A stretch of 64,000 nt of DNA from Pseudoalteromonas umbrosa (GCF_030125375.1 NZ_JASJUU010000005.1:1-64000), one strand, 5' to 3'; shown: positions 8,494 to 18,092, counted from the stretch's first letter. Numbers and translations: made by a program. The notes: a model not told the origin generated them from the letters alone.

Positions 8494-8850
8494 ATGAAAA
8501 AATACCTGTTACTTGTACTCATTATACTGGCGTTGTTTACCATAGATCACCCCTTGATCAAGGAGCCGAGAGATAAGCTGCTACAACAAGGTGTCGATAC
8601 ACTTGGTGAAACCAGTAAAACCCAGTATAGCCTTGCTGCAAAACAAGCACGGCATGAAATTGCCAACGAGATAGACCTCACACCATCGGAAAAAGAATAT
8701 CTGCAAGATGCGCTTGCAACGGATGAAAAAGTAAAAGTTTTTCACGTACGCTTTTGCCAAGAACATGAACTCAATTTGTACTTTTTCGGACCAAAATTAC
8801 AAACTATTTGTGATGTGACGACAAAAGCAATAAGAAAGGCTGAGTTCTGA
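8494..8850 (+). CDS. Hypothetical membrane-anchored or secreted small protein
   Basis: 118 residues; I do not recognise the family. The N-terminus (MKKYLLLVLIILALFTI) is either an uncleaved anchor or a signal peptide. The rest is hydrophilic, with two cysteines in the final third (RFCQEHELN and LQTICDV) that could form a disulfide in the periplasm. The stop overlaps the next gene's start (TGATG), so the two are translationally coupled. It is transcribed divergently from ccoG. Confidence 0.65.
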   Translation: MKKYLLLVLIILALFTIDHPLIKEPRDKLLQQGVDTLGETSKTQYSLAAKQARHEIANEIDLTPSEKEYLQDALATDEKVKVFHVRFCQEHELNLYFFGPKLQTICDVTTKAIRKAEF

Positions 8851-9056
8851 TGATTGACATAACGCAATTTAACAAACTTCGAGCGCGTTCGTTTAACGAA
8901 CAAAAAGCATTGCTCAAAAAGTTGGCGAAGGGACAAACTGTCCTTTGCCAAACATGCGGCCAAGCAATCTTTTTAAATGTCGCGGTTAAAGAAGGTGAGA
9001 AAGCAACAGCGCAATGCGCAAAAGGCTGCACTCATATAGAACTAGATGTAGCTTGA
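8850..9056 (+). CDS. Hypothetical small zinc-ribbon-like protein
   Basis: 68 residues, cytoplasmic. Four cysteines in two pairs (C33-x-x-C36 and C56-x-x-x-C60) look like a treble-clef or ribbon zinc site; the N-terminal half is a basic helix (FNEQKALLKKLAKGQ). Family not recognised. The ATG shares one base with the TGA of the upstream gene. The last five codons form the left arm of a 15-base-pair hairpin. Confidence 0.65.
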   Translation: MIDITQFNKLRARSFNEQKALLKKLAKGQTVLCQTCGQAIFLNVAVKEGEKATAQCAKGCTHIELDVA

Positions 9057-9078
9057 GTTGAATAACTCAAGCTACATC
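9045..9078. terminator. 15-bp hairpin between convergent genes
   Basis: GATGTAGCTTGAGTT (9045-9059) and AACTCAAGCTACATC (9064-9078) pair perfectly around a 4-base loop. The left arm lies in the coding end of the small Cys gene. There is no clear U-run on either strand, so it may be a transcript-end or RNA-stabilising hairpin rather than a standard intrinsic terminator. Confidence 0.6.
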
Positions 9079-9086
9079 CTATAAGA

Positions 9087-9674
9087 TTACTCGTTGTATA
9101 ATCCACTACTCAGCGCAACTTGCTCTATTAATTCAGCGTAGGCTGGTGCTACTTCAGAGGCAAGCTGGTATTGTTGCTCAATGAACGTCTCAATTGCCAC
9201 TTCAATTGATTTACAATACACCTCAACCTGATCGAACTGCAGGCTGAAAAAGCCCAACAATTCTGTACTGGTTACAAGTGCCTGCTTAAGCTCATCTGTA
9301 ACACTGTCACTTTGATTCAGTTTATTCAAATAACTTTGGCAACCATGCAAAAATCCTGTACTCCATAACTGCTTATCACTCCAAAGGGAAGACAAATCAA
9401 AAGGAAGTGCAAAACCGTTTGAAAAAACTTGCTCACTAATATGATGGTGTAGCGCTAAAAATGCAAAAACAACATCCTCAGACACGTGTTCATCTGCACC
9501 AGTTACATGACTTAGCCAAGCTTCAGGTTCAACACCATCTGGGCTGCATATAGTTGCAAACAAAAAACCTTCTAACGATTTAAGCTCTAGTACATCAGGG
9601 TATGTCTGAGCGCGCTGGCTCAGATAATTCACAAGTAAAGCCTCATGTGCAGGCTGATAACTAAAATCCATCAT
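9087..9674 (-). CDS. YecA/YgfB (UPF0149) family protein
   Basis: 195 residues, all-helical, cytoplasmic. The LEGFLFATICSPDGVEPEAWL block at about 33-53 is the family signature (GFL-x-A-x-x-x-SPD-x-x-x-P-x-x-W). It lacks the C-terminal SEC-C zinc motif found in longer YecA proteins. It starts 2 bases after gspN and so forms the last gene of the type II secretion operon. Whether it serves secretion is unknown; the position may simply be read-through. Confidence 0.8.
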   Translation of the reverse strand: MMDFSYQPAHEALLVNYLSQRAQTYPDVLELKSLEGFLFATICSPDGVEPEAWLSHVTGADEHVSEDVVFAFLALHHHISEQVFSNGFALPFDLSSLWSDKQLWSTGFLHGCQSYLNKLNQSDSVTDELKQALVTSTELLGFFSLQFDQVEVYCKSIEVAIETFIEQQYQLASEVAPAYAELIEQVALSSGLYNE

Positions 9675-9676
9675 TA

Positions 9677-10435
9677 CTACATACTCACTGGATATCGACC
9701 TTGAGAGTCAGGGCGTCCCAAGAATTTAACGGCATCATGAACCTCTTTAGGCAATGACGCATCAGGTTTAATATTGCCAGCAACCTTAAATTGCATATTC
9801 TCCGCCAACGTTGCATCAGCACGTAAACCCAGTAAGTTTTCAGGCTCAACTACAACGGCAATATCACCTGATTTACAGCTTAATAACCCACTTAAATCAC
9901 CAATGCTAAACCAACCTGACATGCCTTTTACCTGGATCTCAGGGCTGCTGATATCGCCTTTTAAACTCTCACAATAAGGCTGCCCACTATTGTATTCATC
10001 AAGCTCTAGAATAACTCTGCCTTTTGCATCGACTGGTAGCGGCAGGTTTACTTGGCGCATCGCTTGTTCAACACTAAAACGTAATGTCGTTTTGCCTAGT
10101 TCAACACTGTTATCAAATAATGAAAACGCAAAGTTACTGCGACCAGATAATTCATCTGAGCGACGCGCATTACCAAAATTCAGCTTCCCTTGAACTTGAC
10201 CGGTGAATAAGGCCCATCCATTTAATTGCCACTTAACATCATTAAAACGCAGGTTTTGATATTGAACGCCACTAATTTGGCCTTCCCAAAAAGATCCTGT
10301 TACAGCGCCCAAACGAACGTCTTTTGGAATATGAGACTTCACCAATTGCAAAGCGACTGGTGCTGGAATACTAACAATCGTAAAAACGATAAACGCAAAT
10401 AAGAAAGCCAATACTACACTAACTGCATTTTTCAT
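9677..10435 (-). CDS. gspN: Type II secretion system protein N
   Basis: 252 residues. One N-terminal transmembrane helix (about 6-28), then a periplasmic domain. Known in the family: an accessory component, not required in every type II system. Motifs seen include SGVQYQNLRFNDVKWQLNGW and the C-terminal LGRPDSQGRYPV. It follows gspM with a 2-base gap and closes the gsp block. Confidence 0.9.
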   Translation of the reverse strand: MKNAVSVVLAFLFAFIVFTIVSIPAPVALQLVKSHIPKDVRLGAVTGSFWEGQISGVQYQNLRFNDVKWQLNGWALFTGQVQGKLNFGNARRSDELSGRSNFAFSLFDNSVELGKTTLRFSVEQAMRQVNLPLPVDAKGRVILELDEYNSGQPYCESLKGDISSPEIQVKGMSGWFSIGDLSGLLSCKSGDIAVVVEPENLLGLRADATLAENMQFKVAGNIKPDASLPKEVHDAVKFLGRPDSQGRYPVSM

Positions 10436-10437
10436 AT

Positions 10438-10914
10438 TTAATTCTCTAACACCAAACGACTAACGCGTACATACCCTTGTTGTGGCTCTTCGCCTAAATC
10501 AAGATTGGCAACTTTTACACCATGTTGATTAGTCAACACATCTAACCAACTAACCAGTTTATTAAACTCTACATTGTCAATATTAATACGTAATGTATTG
10601 TCCCTTGGCTGCATCTTACTGATCTGGATGCCATGTCTGCCACGAGTACGATTTACTAACTGAGTTAAATTTTGATTACGAGAAGTAGCTTGACCTGCAC
10701 CACTGGCTTTGAGTTCAGCCACACTTTTGGATACCCAAGCATGTAAATTTTGCTGCTTTTGCAGGTCAGCACGTGCTTTATCTACACCCGTGTTAAGCGG
10801 TTTAATTACACCCATTATCAGTACAAAAATCACAAATACACAGCCTGCAACTATTAATAGTTTTTGCTCTTGCTCTTTTAGCGATTGCCAATAGTTAATC
10901 ACTTGCTGCTTCAT
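10438..10914 (-). CDS. gspM: Type II secretion system protein M
   Basis: 158 residues: a short cytoplasmic N-terminus with WQSLKEQEQKLL, one helix (about 19-37) and a periplasmic ferredoxin-like domain. GspM binds GspL and forms part of the inner-membrane assembly platform. Start codon overlaps gspL's end by 4 bases (coupled). Confidence 0.93.
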   Translation of the reverse strand: MKQQVINYWQSLKEQEQKLLIVAGCVFVIFVLIMGVIKPLNTGVDKARADLQKQQNLHAWVSKSVAELKASGAGQATSRNQNLTQLVNRTRGRHGIQISKMQPRDNTLRINIDNVEFNKLVSWLDVLTNQHGVKVANLDLGEEPQQGYVRVSRLVLEN

Positions 10915-12119
10915 GCTGCACCTCTGATTCTGATCTCACCAATAACGTAATCACCATCATTATTAAGTGCTCCTTGCTGAACTTCAATACCACGTTGTTC
11001 AAGGATAGACTTAACTTGGCTAAATACTTGGAACCCTTTTGCTTTCGCCCTAATTCTTAGCTCATTACGTTTACGGTCATATCTGAATGTCTCAGGGCTA
11101 AAATCATTAACTTGTGAGTAGATTGACACAAAATGATTAGTCAGCTCTAAAAATCCACCTTGTTCACCACCACTGAGTGCATCCAATTCATTTTGAATTT
11201 GCTTACGTAATAAATGAGGACGAACTACTTTGTTTGGAAACGCTTGTTTATACACGCTCATCGCCTGCGCTTTATACGCATCAGCTTCTTGCTGCAGCAT
11301 GAATAACTGAGCAGACTTCACCGATACGAATGCTAGTAAGGCGACGCTAGCAGCTATGACACCCGCCTTCCAATCACGCCACCATTGCGGCTGCTTTTTC
11401 TTAGCTGCAAATGGTCCTTGGCGTAAGTTAATGGGAGCTGTATTTAAACTCTGCGCAAAAATAGCCAAAGGTAAATCGTATTCAGCCTCTTTGGCGCTTA
11501 AAACTTTGGTCGTTGATAGCGTGTCTGCTGGACTATAATGGACAATTTCAGATTCAGGTGTAAGCATTAAATAGTCATTCACCCAATCTAACTCTACCGC
11601 GCCGATATGCCAGCTATTGCCTTTAAATAACCACTGCTGCTTTAGCTGGATCGCACTTAGCGTATTCTCTTGTGCATCAGGTAACAATAATGCATCAGGC
11701 ACAATGACATTTGGCTCAATATCAAAATCACTACAAACGGTAACCCAGTCTTGTAGCCAAGCCAAATCACATATAGCAATGTTGATAAAATGCTTTTCTT
11801 CAATGGTTGAAGGCTCGCCAATCGCAATAAAGATGTCATCGATGTCACTAGCAACGTGCTCTTCCAACATAAACGGCAGCGCACGTTCTAATTTACGATT
11901 CCACTTTGTTGGCAATGCAACTTTCTTAAGCTGTACACTTGATGCTGGTAACAGTAACGCAACACTGCGTCCTGATGCCTTCTCTGTTAACTCTCCAAGT
12001 AACCCACTATGCTCTAACTCACCGCTGGCGATGATCTGTGAATCCGAATCAGACCAAACTAACCAGCTGACAGGTTCCTGCTGTGACTGGCCTACACGGA
12101 CCAATAATTTTTCTGTCAC
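10911..12119 (-). CDS. gspL: Type II secretion system protein L
   Basis: 402 residues. Cytoplasmic actin-like domain (about 1-250) that holds the GspE ATPase at the membrane, one helix near 255-275 (WKAGVIAASVALLAFVSV), and a periplasmic ferredoxin-like domain that dimerises with GspM. Overlaps gspK and gspM by 4 bases at either end, as in a tightly coupled operon. Confidence 0.94.
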   Translation of the reverse strand: MTEKLLVRVGQSQQEPVSWLVWSDSDSQIIASGELEHSGLLGELTEKASGRSVALLLPASSVQLKKVALPTKWNRKLERALPFMLEEHVASDIDDIFIAIGEPSTIEEKHFINIAICDLAWLQDWVTVCSDFDIEPNVIVPDALLLPDAQENTLSAIQLKQQWLFKGNSWHIGAVELDWVNDYLMLTPESEIVHYSPADTLSTTKVLSAKEAEYDLPLAIFAQSLNTAPINLRQGPFAAKKKQPQWWRDWKAGVIAASVALLAFVSVKSAQLFMLQQEADAYKAQAMSVYKQAFPNKVVRPHLLRKQIQNELDALSGGEQGGFLELTNHFVSIYSQVNDFSPETFRYDRKRNELRIRAKAKGFQVFSQVKSILEQRGIEVQQGALNNDGDYVIGEIRIRGAA

Positions 12120-13096
12120 TGAACGCCTCCAAACTTACGTGCTAACACAGTTGCTCGACCCTCTTTTATTTCGAGTATTGAAGTCATTTTAAACAACCGC
12201 TCATCAAACGATGCCTTAGCACGCAACTTAAAATAATTGCTTGTTATTGTGAAAATTTTCTCAGCTTTTTTAGTATCCTGAGCACCTTGATTTTTTGCTT
12301 CTGTAAAGAAATCTTGTAAGTTATCAAATCCTTCTTCTGGGCGCGCTGCAATGACGGCTTCTGCTCCTGAAAGGCTTAATCCCTCGAGCAATGCACTTAG
12401 TAAAAGCGCTTGCTCAGGCAAAACTGTGTTTACATTGATGGCTAAATCAGTGCTGCCTGGTATCACGCATACGTAGGGCAATAATTTTTCCATAACGAGC
12501 GGATTAAACCCTTTAATCACCCTTAACTCGCTTTCAGATGCCATCAGGTTATTTGCTGTCATATAAGGCATCTGCCTAGACATATACTCGTCTTCTTCTG
12601 CACCTGAGCGAAATGTAATGCTATCTTCATCGAGCCAGTCATATACACTGTCAGCCATCGCTTCTTCGCTTTCTTGCGCGGGCAAATCTTCAATATTTTT
12701 CAATAGCTCTAACAGCGCTCTATGTGCAGGGTTGGTAGCGTTCGTACTGGCATTCTGATCTTTAGGTGCCCTTAAAGCATTCAAATTTAAACATGCTTGC
12801 AGATCCGTAACTTTGCCACTTAAAGTGCCGTCATCAACTGGATAAGGCACCTCATCAATCGCCCACGGCTGACCTAAGTGAACCTTATCAGGATCGTCTT
12901 TGCGACTATCAAGTAATACTTTTTTCACTAGTTCTTCAGTGCCGTAGCTATACCATTTTGCTTGTTGATGTGTTTGCGTGTTCGCGACTTTTTGCACTTG
13001 AACCATCAAAGATGACGACATCTCCGCCGCAAGGCTCGCTGCCAACGCAACGATAAAAAGCACGATTATCAGTGCTGCACCTTGTTGTTTCTTCAT
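12116..13096 (-). CDS. gspK: Type II secretion minor pseudopilin GspK
   Basis: 326 residues, the largest pseudopilin. The prepilin leader is MKKQQG followed by AALIIVLFIVALAASLAAE; unlike the other pseudopilins the Glu at +5 is absent, as is normal for GspK, which caps the pseudopilus tip. A large insert and Asp-rich loops (VYDWLDED, acidic calcium-type sites) follow. Overlaps gspJ and gspL by 4 bases. Confidence 0.95.
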   Translation of the reverse strand: MKKQQGAALIIVLFIVALAASLAAEMSSSLMVQVQKVANTQTHQQAKWYSYGTEELVKKVLLDSRKDDPDKVHLGQPWAIDEVPYPVDDGTLSGKVTDLQACLNLNALRAPKDQNASTNATNPAHRALLELLKNIEDLPAQESEEAMADSVYDWLDEDSITFRSGAEEDEYMSRQMPYMTANNLMASESELRVIKGFNPLVMEKLLPYVCVIPGSTDLAINVNTVLPEQALLLSALLEGLSLSGAEAVIAARPEEGFDNLQDFFTEAKNQGAQDTKKAEKIFTITSNYFKLRAKASFDERLFKMTSILEIKEGRATVLARKFGGVQ

Positions 13097-13836
13097 GGCT
13101 TACCCCCTCGCTGGTTGGTATTTCCGCCTGAATTATTATTGTCGCCGCGATTAAGCCCATCATCTAATCCATTATTGACACTATTACCATTGGTTTGCGC
13201 CGCTTTAGCTTGCTGTACTTTGCCATCACCTGGGGTTAAAAAAATACGTCTTAGAGGCTCAGAATCTTGCCGTTGAATGGTCACAGCAACCGCAAGTGGA
13301 AGTGCTTTAATTTGCCAATTATCTTGCCATTTTTGCTTATCATCTAAAAACTCAAATTTGAGCTCTTCTACTTTATCTAGCAGTACTTGCACACGAGGCT
13401 CGGTACCATCGAGTTCATCAATATAAACGCGATAAATACGCTCTAATTTATCCTCTTTTACCCGATAACCGACACCTTGAAGCTCTGAACGAGGTAATAA
13501 GCTAACAGGGTTTGTCCAACCATCACGGATAAATGCGATACCATCGTATTGGCTTTCTAATGAATAGCGCCCATGAATAATGTATGTCGGGCTAAAATCT
13601 CCCGCTTCATTACGCACTTCTCGTTTAGTCATTTGATTGAAATCTTGATCCATCAATCGGAAAGTTGTTTGAAGTCCTTCTAGCTCTGCGATGGTCTCAT
13701 CTGAAGCTTCTTTGGCCATAATAGATGTGTCTAAAATCTGATGTGACGCAGTGACAATAAAGGCTAAAATAACCAGTGCAACCATGACCTCAATGAGTGT
13801 AAAACCGGCATGTTTACGCTTCGTATAAGCCATCAC
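13093..13836 (-). CDS. gspJ: Type II secretion minor pseudopilin GspJ
   Basis: 247 residues. Prepilin peptidase site KHAG/FTLIEVMVAL near residue 11, then a beta-rich domain (GIAFIRDGWTNP). The C-terminal 40 residues are Asn/Gly-rich (NGNSVNNGLDDGLNRGDNNN) and probably disordered, longer than in E. coli or Vibrio GspJ. Tip-complex component with GspI and GspK. Confidence 0.95.
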   Translation of the reverse strand: MMAYTKRKHAGFTLIEVMVALVILAFIVTASHQILDTSIMAKEASDETIAELEGLQTTFRLMDQDFNQMTKREVRNEAGDFSPTYIIHGRYSLESQYDGIAFIRDGWTNPVSLLPRSELQGVGYRVKEDKLERIYRVYIDELDGTEPRVQVLLDKVEELKFEFLDDKQKWQDNWQIKALPLAVAVTIQRQDSEPLRRIFLTPGDGKVQQAKAAQTNGNSVNNGLDDGLNRGDNNNSGGNTNQRGGKP

Positions 13837-14213
13837 TTTTTGCCCTTATACATAAAAGTCGTCAAGTCATAAACCGAGTTTTCTCTGCCTTCATCTTCAA
13901 ATACTTCTATCGTCAATTTCACAAATTCAGCATCTGCAGTCTTTTCTACCTTTTGGCTCCAATACCACTTGTGGCCAGCAAGTTCTGCATCACCACTATC
14001 TGAGTTTTTACCATTCCATTTACCGCCACTGGCTTTGGTACGCGCCATGACCATCTGGTTTTCAGCAACCCAAGAAGCATAAGTTTGTTGTTCAATGATG
14101 CTCATATTATTGATATGGGCGCCTGTCGCTTGTAAAGCTGCGATCCCCGCAACCGCACAGATCCCCATTGCGACCATCACCTCAAGTAGTGTAAAGCCTT
14201 TTTGCTTAGTCAT
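13833..14213 (-). CDS. gspI: Type II secretion minor pseudopilin GspI
   Basis: 126 residues. Leader TKQKG followed by FTLLEVMVAMGI, with the Glu+5 needed for assembly. WVAENQ and the hydrophobic N-terminal helix are typical. GspI nucleates the pseudopilus tip with GspJ and GspK. Overlaps gspJ by 4 and gspH by 8 bases. Confidence 0.95.
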   Translation of the reverse strand: MTKQKGFTLLEVMVAMGICAVAGIAALQATGAHINNMSIIEQQTYASWVAENQMVMARTKASGGKWNGKNSDSGDAELAGHKWYWSQKVEKTADAEFVKLTIEVFEDEGRENSVYDLTTFMYKGKK

Positions 14214-14808
14214 ATGCAGGCTCCCTGCGCAACTTCACAGGTGCCATAAACTCACCCTCAACGTAATAAACAGGCTCAGGCTCTTCGCTCAATTCTAAAG
14301 AAAGTTGAAAAGCACTGACTTCTCCTGATGATAAAACAAGCACTTGAGGGATCTTTTTCTTCTTAAGCTCAAGGAGATTATCATTATCACCCGAGCCCAT
14401 TATTTCCTGCCAATTCGACTGCTCAAGTAAATTATCTTGTGACCAAGACAAGTCTTCTAAAATCAGTTCTATTTTATACTCTTCGCCGTACTCTATTGGC
14501 TTGTAAAGCTCTTCGGCTTCGAAAGTGGTCCACTGCTCACCGTCGAAGACCAAGAACTCTAAGGTACTTTTATCCAAGTGAAAACCCAACTCGACCTGAT
14601 TCAGCACCGCAAACTCTGATGCCATATTCACAATGCCATGCAGTTTTAATGCTTCCTTTTCTAATAAATCCTCAGCACTTTCACCAACGGTAAATGTGAC
14701 GATTTTAATTGAAAAGCCAATGATCAGGATAACCACTAAGATCTCTAAAAGACTAAAGCCTCGAGATTTTTTGGGTAATTGAGTTGAGTAATTCACAGGG
14801 TACGACAT
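14206..14808 (-). CDS. gspH: Type II secretion minor pseudopilin GspH
   Basis: 200 residues. The cleavage site SRG/FSLLEILVVILIIG is preceded by a 17-residue leader (SYPVNYSTQLPKKSRG), longer than in its neighbours. The globular part is acidic (LILEDLSWSQDN). GspH links the tip complex to the GspG shaft. The start shares one base with the gspG stop region. Confidence 0.92.
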   Translation of the reverse strand: MSYPVNYSTQLPKKSRGFSLLEILVVILIIGFSIKIVTFTVGESAEDLLEKEALKLHGIVNMASEFAVLNQVELGFHLDKSTLEFLVFDGEQWTTFEAEELYKPIEYGEEYKIELILEDLSWSQDNLLEQSNWQEIMGSGDNDNLLELKKKKIPQVLVLSSGEVSAFQLSLELSEEPEPVYYVEGEFMAPVKLRREPAYD

Positions 14809-15233
14809 TAGCGATCTTCTTCATCTCTCCAGTTACCGATATCATCCTCGGTACCGACTTCACCATCTGGACCCATAGAGAAAATATCAATCTTACCAAT
14901 TTCACCTGGGCTAACTAACTGATAAGGGTTATCCCATGGGTCAAGAGGAAGTTCGTTTAGGAAGCCGCCATCAGGGAAACGCTTTGGCACTGGATCAATC
15001 GTTGTTTTTTCAACTAACGCTTCTAAGCCTTGCTCTGTTGTTGGATAGCGTTTGTTTTGAAGCTTGTATATTTTCATCGCGCTTTCAATTTGCGTGATAT
15101 CTAGATTAGCTTTATCAATAGCAGCTTGTTCTTGGTTACCCATGATATTCGGTGCCACAATTGACATAATCATACCGATAATAACCAGTACTACCATTAC
15201 CTCTAGTAATGAAAAACCAGACTGTTTCTTCAC
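14808..15233 (-). CDS. gspG: Type II secretion major pseudopilin GspG
   Basis: 141 residues. Leader MKKQSG, cleavage, then FSLLEVMVVLVIIGM; the C-terminal calcium-site region is MGPDGEVGTEDDIGNW, highly typical of GspG. It polymerises into the periplasmic pseudopilus that pushes cargo through the secretin. A 73-base gap to gspF is the longest break in the operon and could hold an extra promoter or a processing site. Confidence 0.97.
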   Translation of the reverse strand: MKKQSGFSLLEVMVVLVIIGMIMSIVAPNIMGNQEQAAIDKANLDITQIESAMKIYKLQNKRYPTTEQGLEALVEKTTIDPVPKRFPDGGFLNELPLDPWDNPYQLVSPGEIGKIDIFSMGPDGEVGTEDDIGNWRDEEDR

Positions 15234-15306
15234 AATTTATACCTCTATGCTGTTGCATTGGCTACACGTGTGTGTAGTCCAGTGTGTTTATCTTTAAATA
15301 TGTTGA

Positions 15307-16533
15307 CTACAAACCAATTGCTTTGTTCATTGCCATAATAGGTTGGAGTATCGCCATAACGATGAAAAGTACAATTAATGCCATACTGGCAATCATCGCC
15401 GGTTCAAGTAGTTTAAGTGAGACACTTACCATACTTTCAAACTCCCTGTCTTGGTTGTTGGCTGCACGCTCTAACATTTGCTCCAACTCCCCAGACTTTT
15501 CACCACTGGCAATCATATGTAGCATCATTGGCGGAAATAGCTTTGTTTGATGTAAAGCTGCTTTGAGGCTCGCCCCTTCACTAACATGGGTTGCGGCTTC
15601 TGCCACAGCGGCCTTAATCTTCTCGTTTTCTAGTACCTGACCAGAAATTTTCATCCCTTCTAATAACGGCACTGCGCTTGAGGATAAAATACTCAGCGTT
15701 CTTGCAAATCGGGCAGTGTTAATACCGCGACTTATTTTACCAATGCCCGGTAACTGCAGTAATTTGGTGTCGTACCAAAAGCGTGCTTTAGGGCGCTTTA
15801 ACGTTTGCTGAACAGCGACAATTAACATGCCTAGAGATACAGTTGCTTGCATCCAGAAATCTTGTACAAAGTTACTAGCTGCCAATACCCATTCGGTTGT
15901 CCAAGGTAAAACTTGATTCGACTTTTCAAACGTTTTTAAGATTTCAGGCACAACTGTACCTAACAACACCGTCACAATCGCGATGGCAAAAACGACCAAA
16001 ATTATTGGGTAAACCATGGCTTGTGTTATTTGACTACGCATATGCTGACGTTGCTCAGTGTAATCCGCTAAGCGGTTCAATACTTCGTCAAGGTGACCTG
16101 ATTTTTCACCAGCAGCAACCATAGAGCGATATAAATTATCAAAAACATGTGGGAAGTCTGACATACCATCTGCCAGTGTGTAACCTTCTACTACTTTTGA
16201 ACGCACAGCCATCAACATGCGCTTCAATCTTGGTTTTTCACACTGCTCAGCAACGGCCATGACTGCCGCTTCCACAGGTAATGACGACTGTATCAAAGTT
16301 GCAAGCTGGCGTGTTATCAATGCAATATCACTGACAGAAGGCTTATACCCTCTCGATAAACTGAACCCGCCAGTAGATTGAGACTTTTCCTTTTCAGCTG
16401 CTGGCTCAACTTCAAGTGGCATCATTGCCTTTTCGCGCAGCATCTGCCTAACTTGTTTGGCAGTATCGGCCTCTAAAATGCCTTTCTTTTCCTTGCCTTT
16501 TGCATCCAAGGCACGATATTCAAACGCCGCCAT
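15307..16533 (-). CDS. gspF: Type II secretion inner-membrane protein GspF
   Basis: 408 residues, with two repeated cytoplasmic helical domains and three membrane helices. Typical blocks AAFEYRALDAKGKEKKG at the N-terminus, GEKSGHLDEVL in the first repeat and GEKSGELEQML in the second. It is the platform core that couples GspE motion to the pseudopilus. The start abuts the gspE stop. Confidence 0.97.
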   Translation of the reverse strand: MAAFEYRALDAKGKEKKGILEADTAKQVRQMLREKAMMPLEVEPAAEKEKSQSTGGFSLSRGYKPSVSDIALITRQLATLIQSSLPVEAAVMAVAEQCEKPRLKRMLMAVRSKVVEGYTLADGMSDFPHVFDNLYRSMVAAGEKSGHLDEVLNRLADYTEQRQHMRSQITQAMVYPIILVVFAIAIVTVLLGTVVPEILKTFEKSNQVLPWTTEWVLAASNFVQDFWMQATVSLGMLIVAVQQTLKRPKARFWYDTKLLQLPGIGKISRGINTARFARTLSILSSSAVPLLEGMKISGQVLENEKIKAAVAEAATHVSEGASLKAALHQTKLFPPMMLHMIASGEKSGELEQMLERAANNQDREFESMVSVSLKLLEPAMIASMALIVLFIVMAILQPIMAMNKAIGL

Positions 16534-18092
16534 TATCCTTCCTCACGTGTTACTCGCATCACTTCTTCCAGCGTTGTTTTCCCCGCTAGAACACGTGAAC
16601 ACCCATCTTGGCGAATACTAGGACTAAATTGGCGGATGTACTTCTCAACCGCCTGTTCACCCTTACCATTATGAATAAGCTCACGAATATGCTCATCAAC
16701 AACAAGTAACTCATGAATACCGGTACGGCCTTTGTAGCCGTTAAAATTACATTCTTCACAGCCAACAGCACGATAAATCGTGGTTTGTGAACCTTTTTCA
16801 ACACCCAATAGTTCACATTCTCTGTCGTCTGCAAGATGCGGCTCTTTACAGCTAGAACATAAAGTACGGACGAGACGCTGAGATAACACCCCAAGTAACG
16901 ACGAAGACAATAAGAATGGCTCGACACCCATATCTTCCATACGCGTAATAGCACCAGACGCTGTATTCGTGTGCAGTGTTGACATCACTAAGTGACCCGT
17001 TAATGAAGCTTGAACTGCAATTTGTCCAGTTTCTAGGTCTCGGATCTCACCGACCATGACTACATCCGGGTCCTGACGCAGAATTGCACGAAGTCCACGT
17101 GCAAATGTCATGTCTACTTTAGGGTTTACTTGAGTTTGGCCAATGCCCGGGATTTCATATTCAATCGGATCTTCAACCGTAAGAATGTTACGGTCTTTAG
17201 AGTTAATCTGTGTCATACCCGCATAGAGGGTGGTACTTTTACCAGAACCAGTTGGGCCTGTAACTAGGATAATACCATGCGGTTTAGCGATGATTTCAGA
17301 GAACAACTCGCGATTACGCTCTGTCATTCCCAAATCTTCAAGGTTTAATCTCGCATTATTCTTATCGAGTAGACGCAGTACAACACGCTCACCAAAGCTT
17401 GATGGCATGGTAGATACACGGACATCAACCGCACGCCCAGCAATTCTTAAACTAATACGACCATCTTGCGGAACACGCTTTTCCGCAATATCGAGTTTAG
17501 CCATAACCTTAATACGAGAAACCAGCAGCGAAGATAGCTTTCTATTTGGTTTAAGTACCTCTTTTAGGACGCCGTCAACACGGAATCGGATAACTAAATC
17601 TGCTTCAAATGTCTCAATATGAATATCCGATGCACCTTCTTTGATTGCTTCACTGAGCATCGCATTAATCAACTTAATGATTGGTGCATCATCATCTGCG
17701 GCTAATAGGTCCTCGGTCTGAGGCATCTCCTCAGCAAGTGAGAACAAATCGACCTCATTTCCGATGTCTTCCATCATCTGCTGAGTCTCTGAGCTATCTC
17801 GCTGGTAGGCTGCCTCTAGTAATAATTCAAATTTGTCTTCATCGATGATCTCGATATTGAAACCACCGCCGGCAATACGTCGAACTTCAAGCAGCGCTTC
17901 TAACGAAACATCCCCTTTGTGAAATACTTTTAGACCTTTGGGGTCATCACTTAGCAGTACACCTTCTCGGCGCGCAAAAGAGAACGGCAAACGCAACTGA
18001 GCTTGCTGTTCTTCGAACACCTCATCAGTCGCGGCCGAGGCCGCTTCTGTATCGATTGGTGCCTCAACAACACTCATACTTGCTTCAGTCAT
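16533..18092 (-). CDS. gspE: Type II secretion ATPase GspE
   Basis: 519 residues. Hexameric ATPase with Walker A TGPTGSGKST (278-287), Walker B region VMVGEIRD (346-352), His-box, and a zinc-binding CxxC pair (RTLCSSCKEP and GCEECNF). The N-terminal domain binds GspL. The start at 18092 has GAGAAG upstream and overlaps gspD by 8 bases; a second ATG at 18077 is possible. Confidence 0.97.
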   Translation of the reverse strand: MTEASMSVVEAPIDTEAASAATDEVFEEQQAQLRLPFSFARREGVLLSDDPKGLKVFHKGDVSLEALLEVRRIAGGGFNIEIIDEDKFELLLEAAYQRDSSETQQMMEDIGNEVDLFSLAEEMPQTEDLLAADDDAPIIKLINAMLSEAIKEGASDIHIETFEADLVIRFRVDGVLKEVLKPNRKLSSLLVSRIKVMAKLDIAEKRVPQDGRISLRIAGRAVDVRVSTMPSSFGERVVLRLLDKNNARLNLEDLGMTERNRELFSEIIAKPHGIILVTGPTGSGKSTTLYAGMTQINSKDRNILTVEDPIEYEIPGIGQTQVNPKVDMTFARGLRAILRQDPDVVMVGEIRDLETGQIAVQASLTGHLVMSTLHTNTASGAITRMEDMGVEPFLLSSSLLGVLSQRLVRTLCSSCKEPHLADDRECELLGVEKGSQTTIYRAVGCEECNFNGYKGRTGIHELLVVDEHIRELIHNGKGEQAVEKYIRQFSPSIRQDGCSRVLAGKTTLEEVMRVTREEG

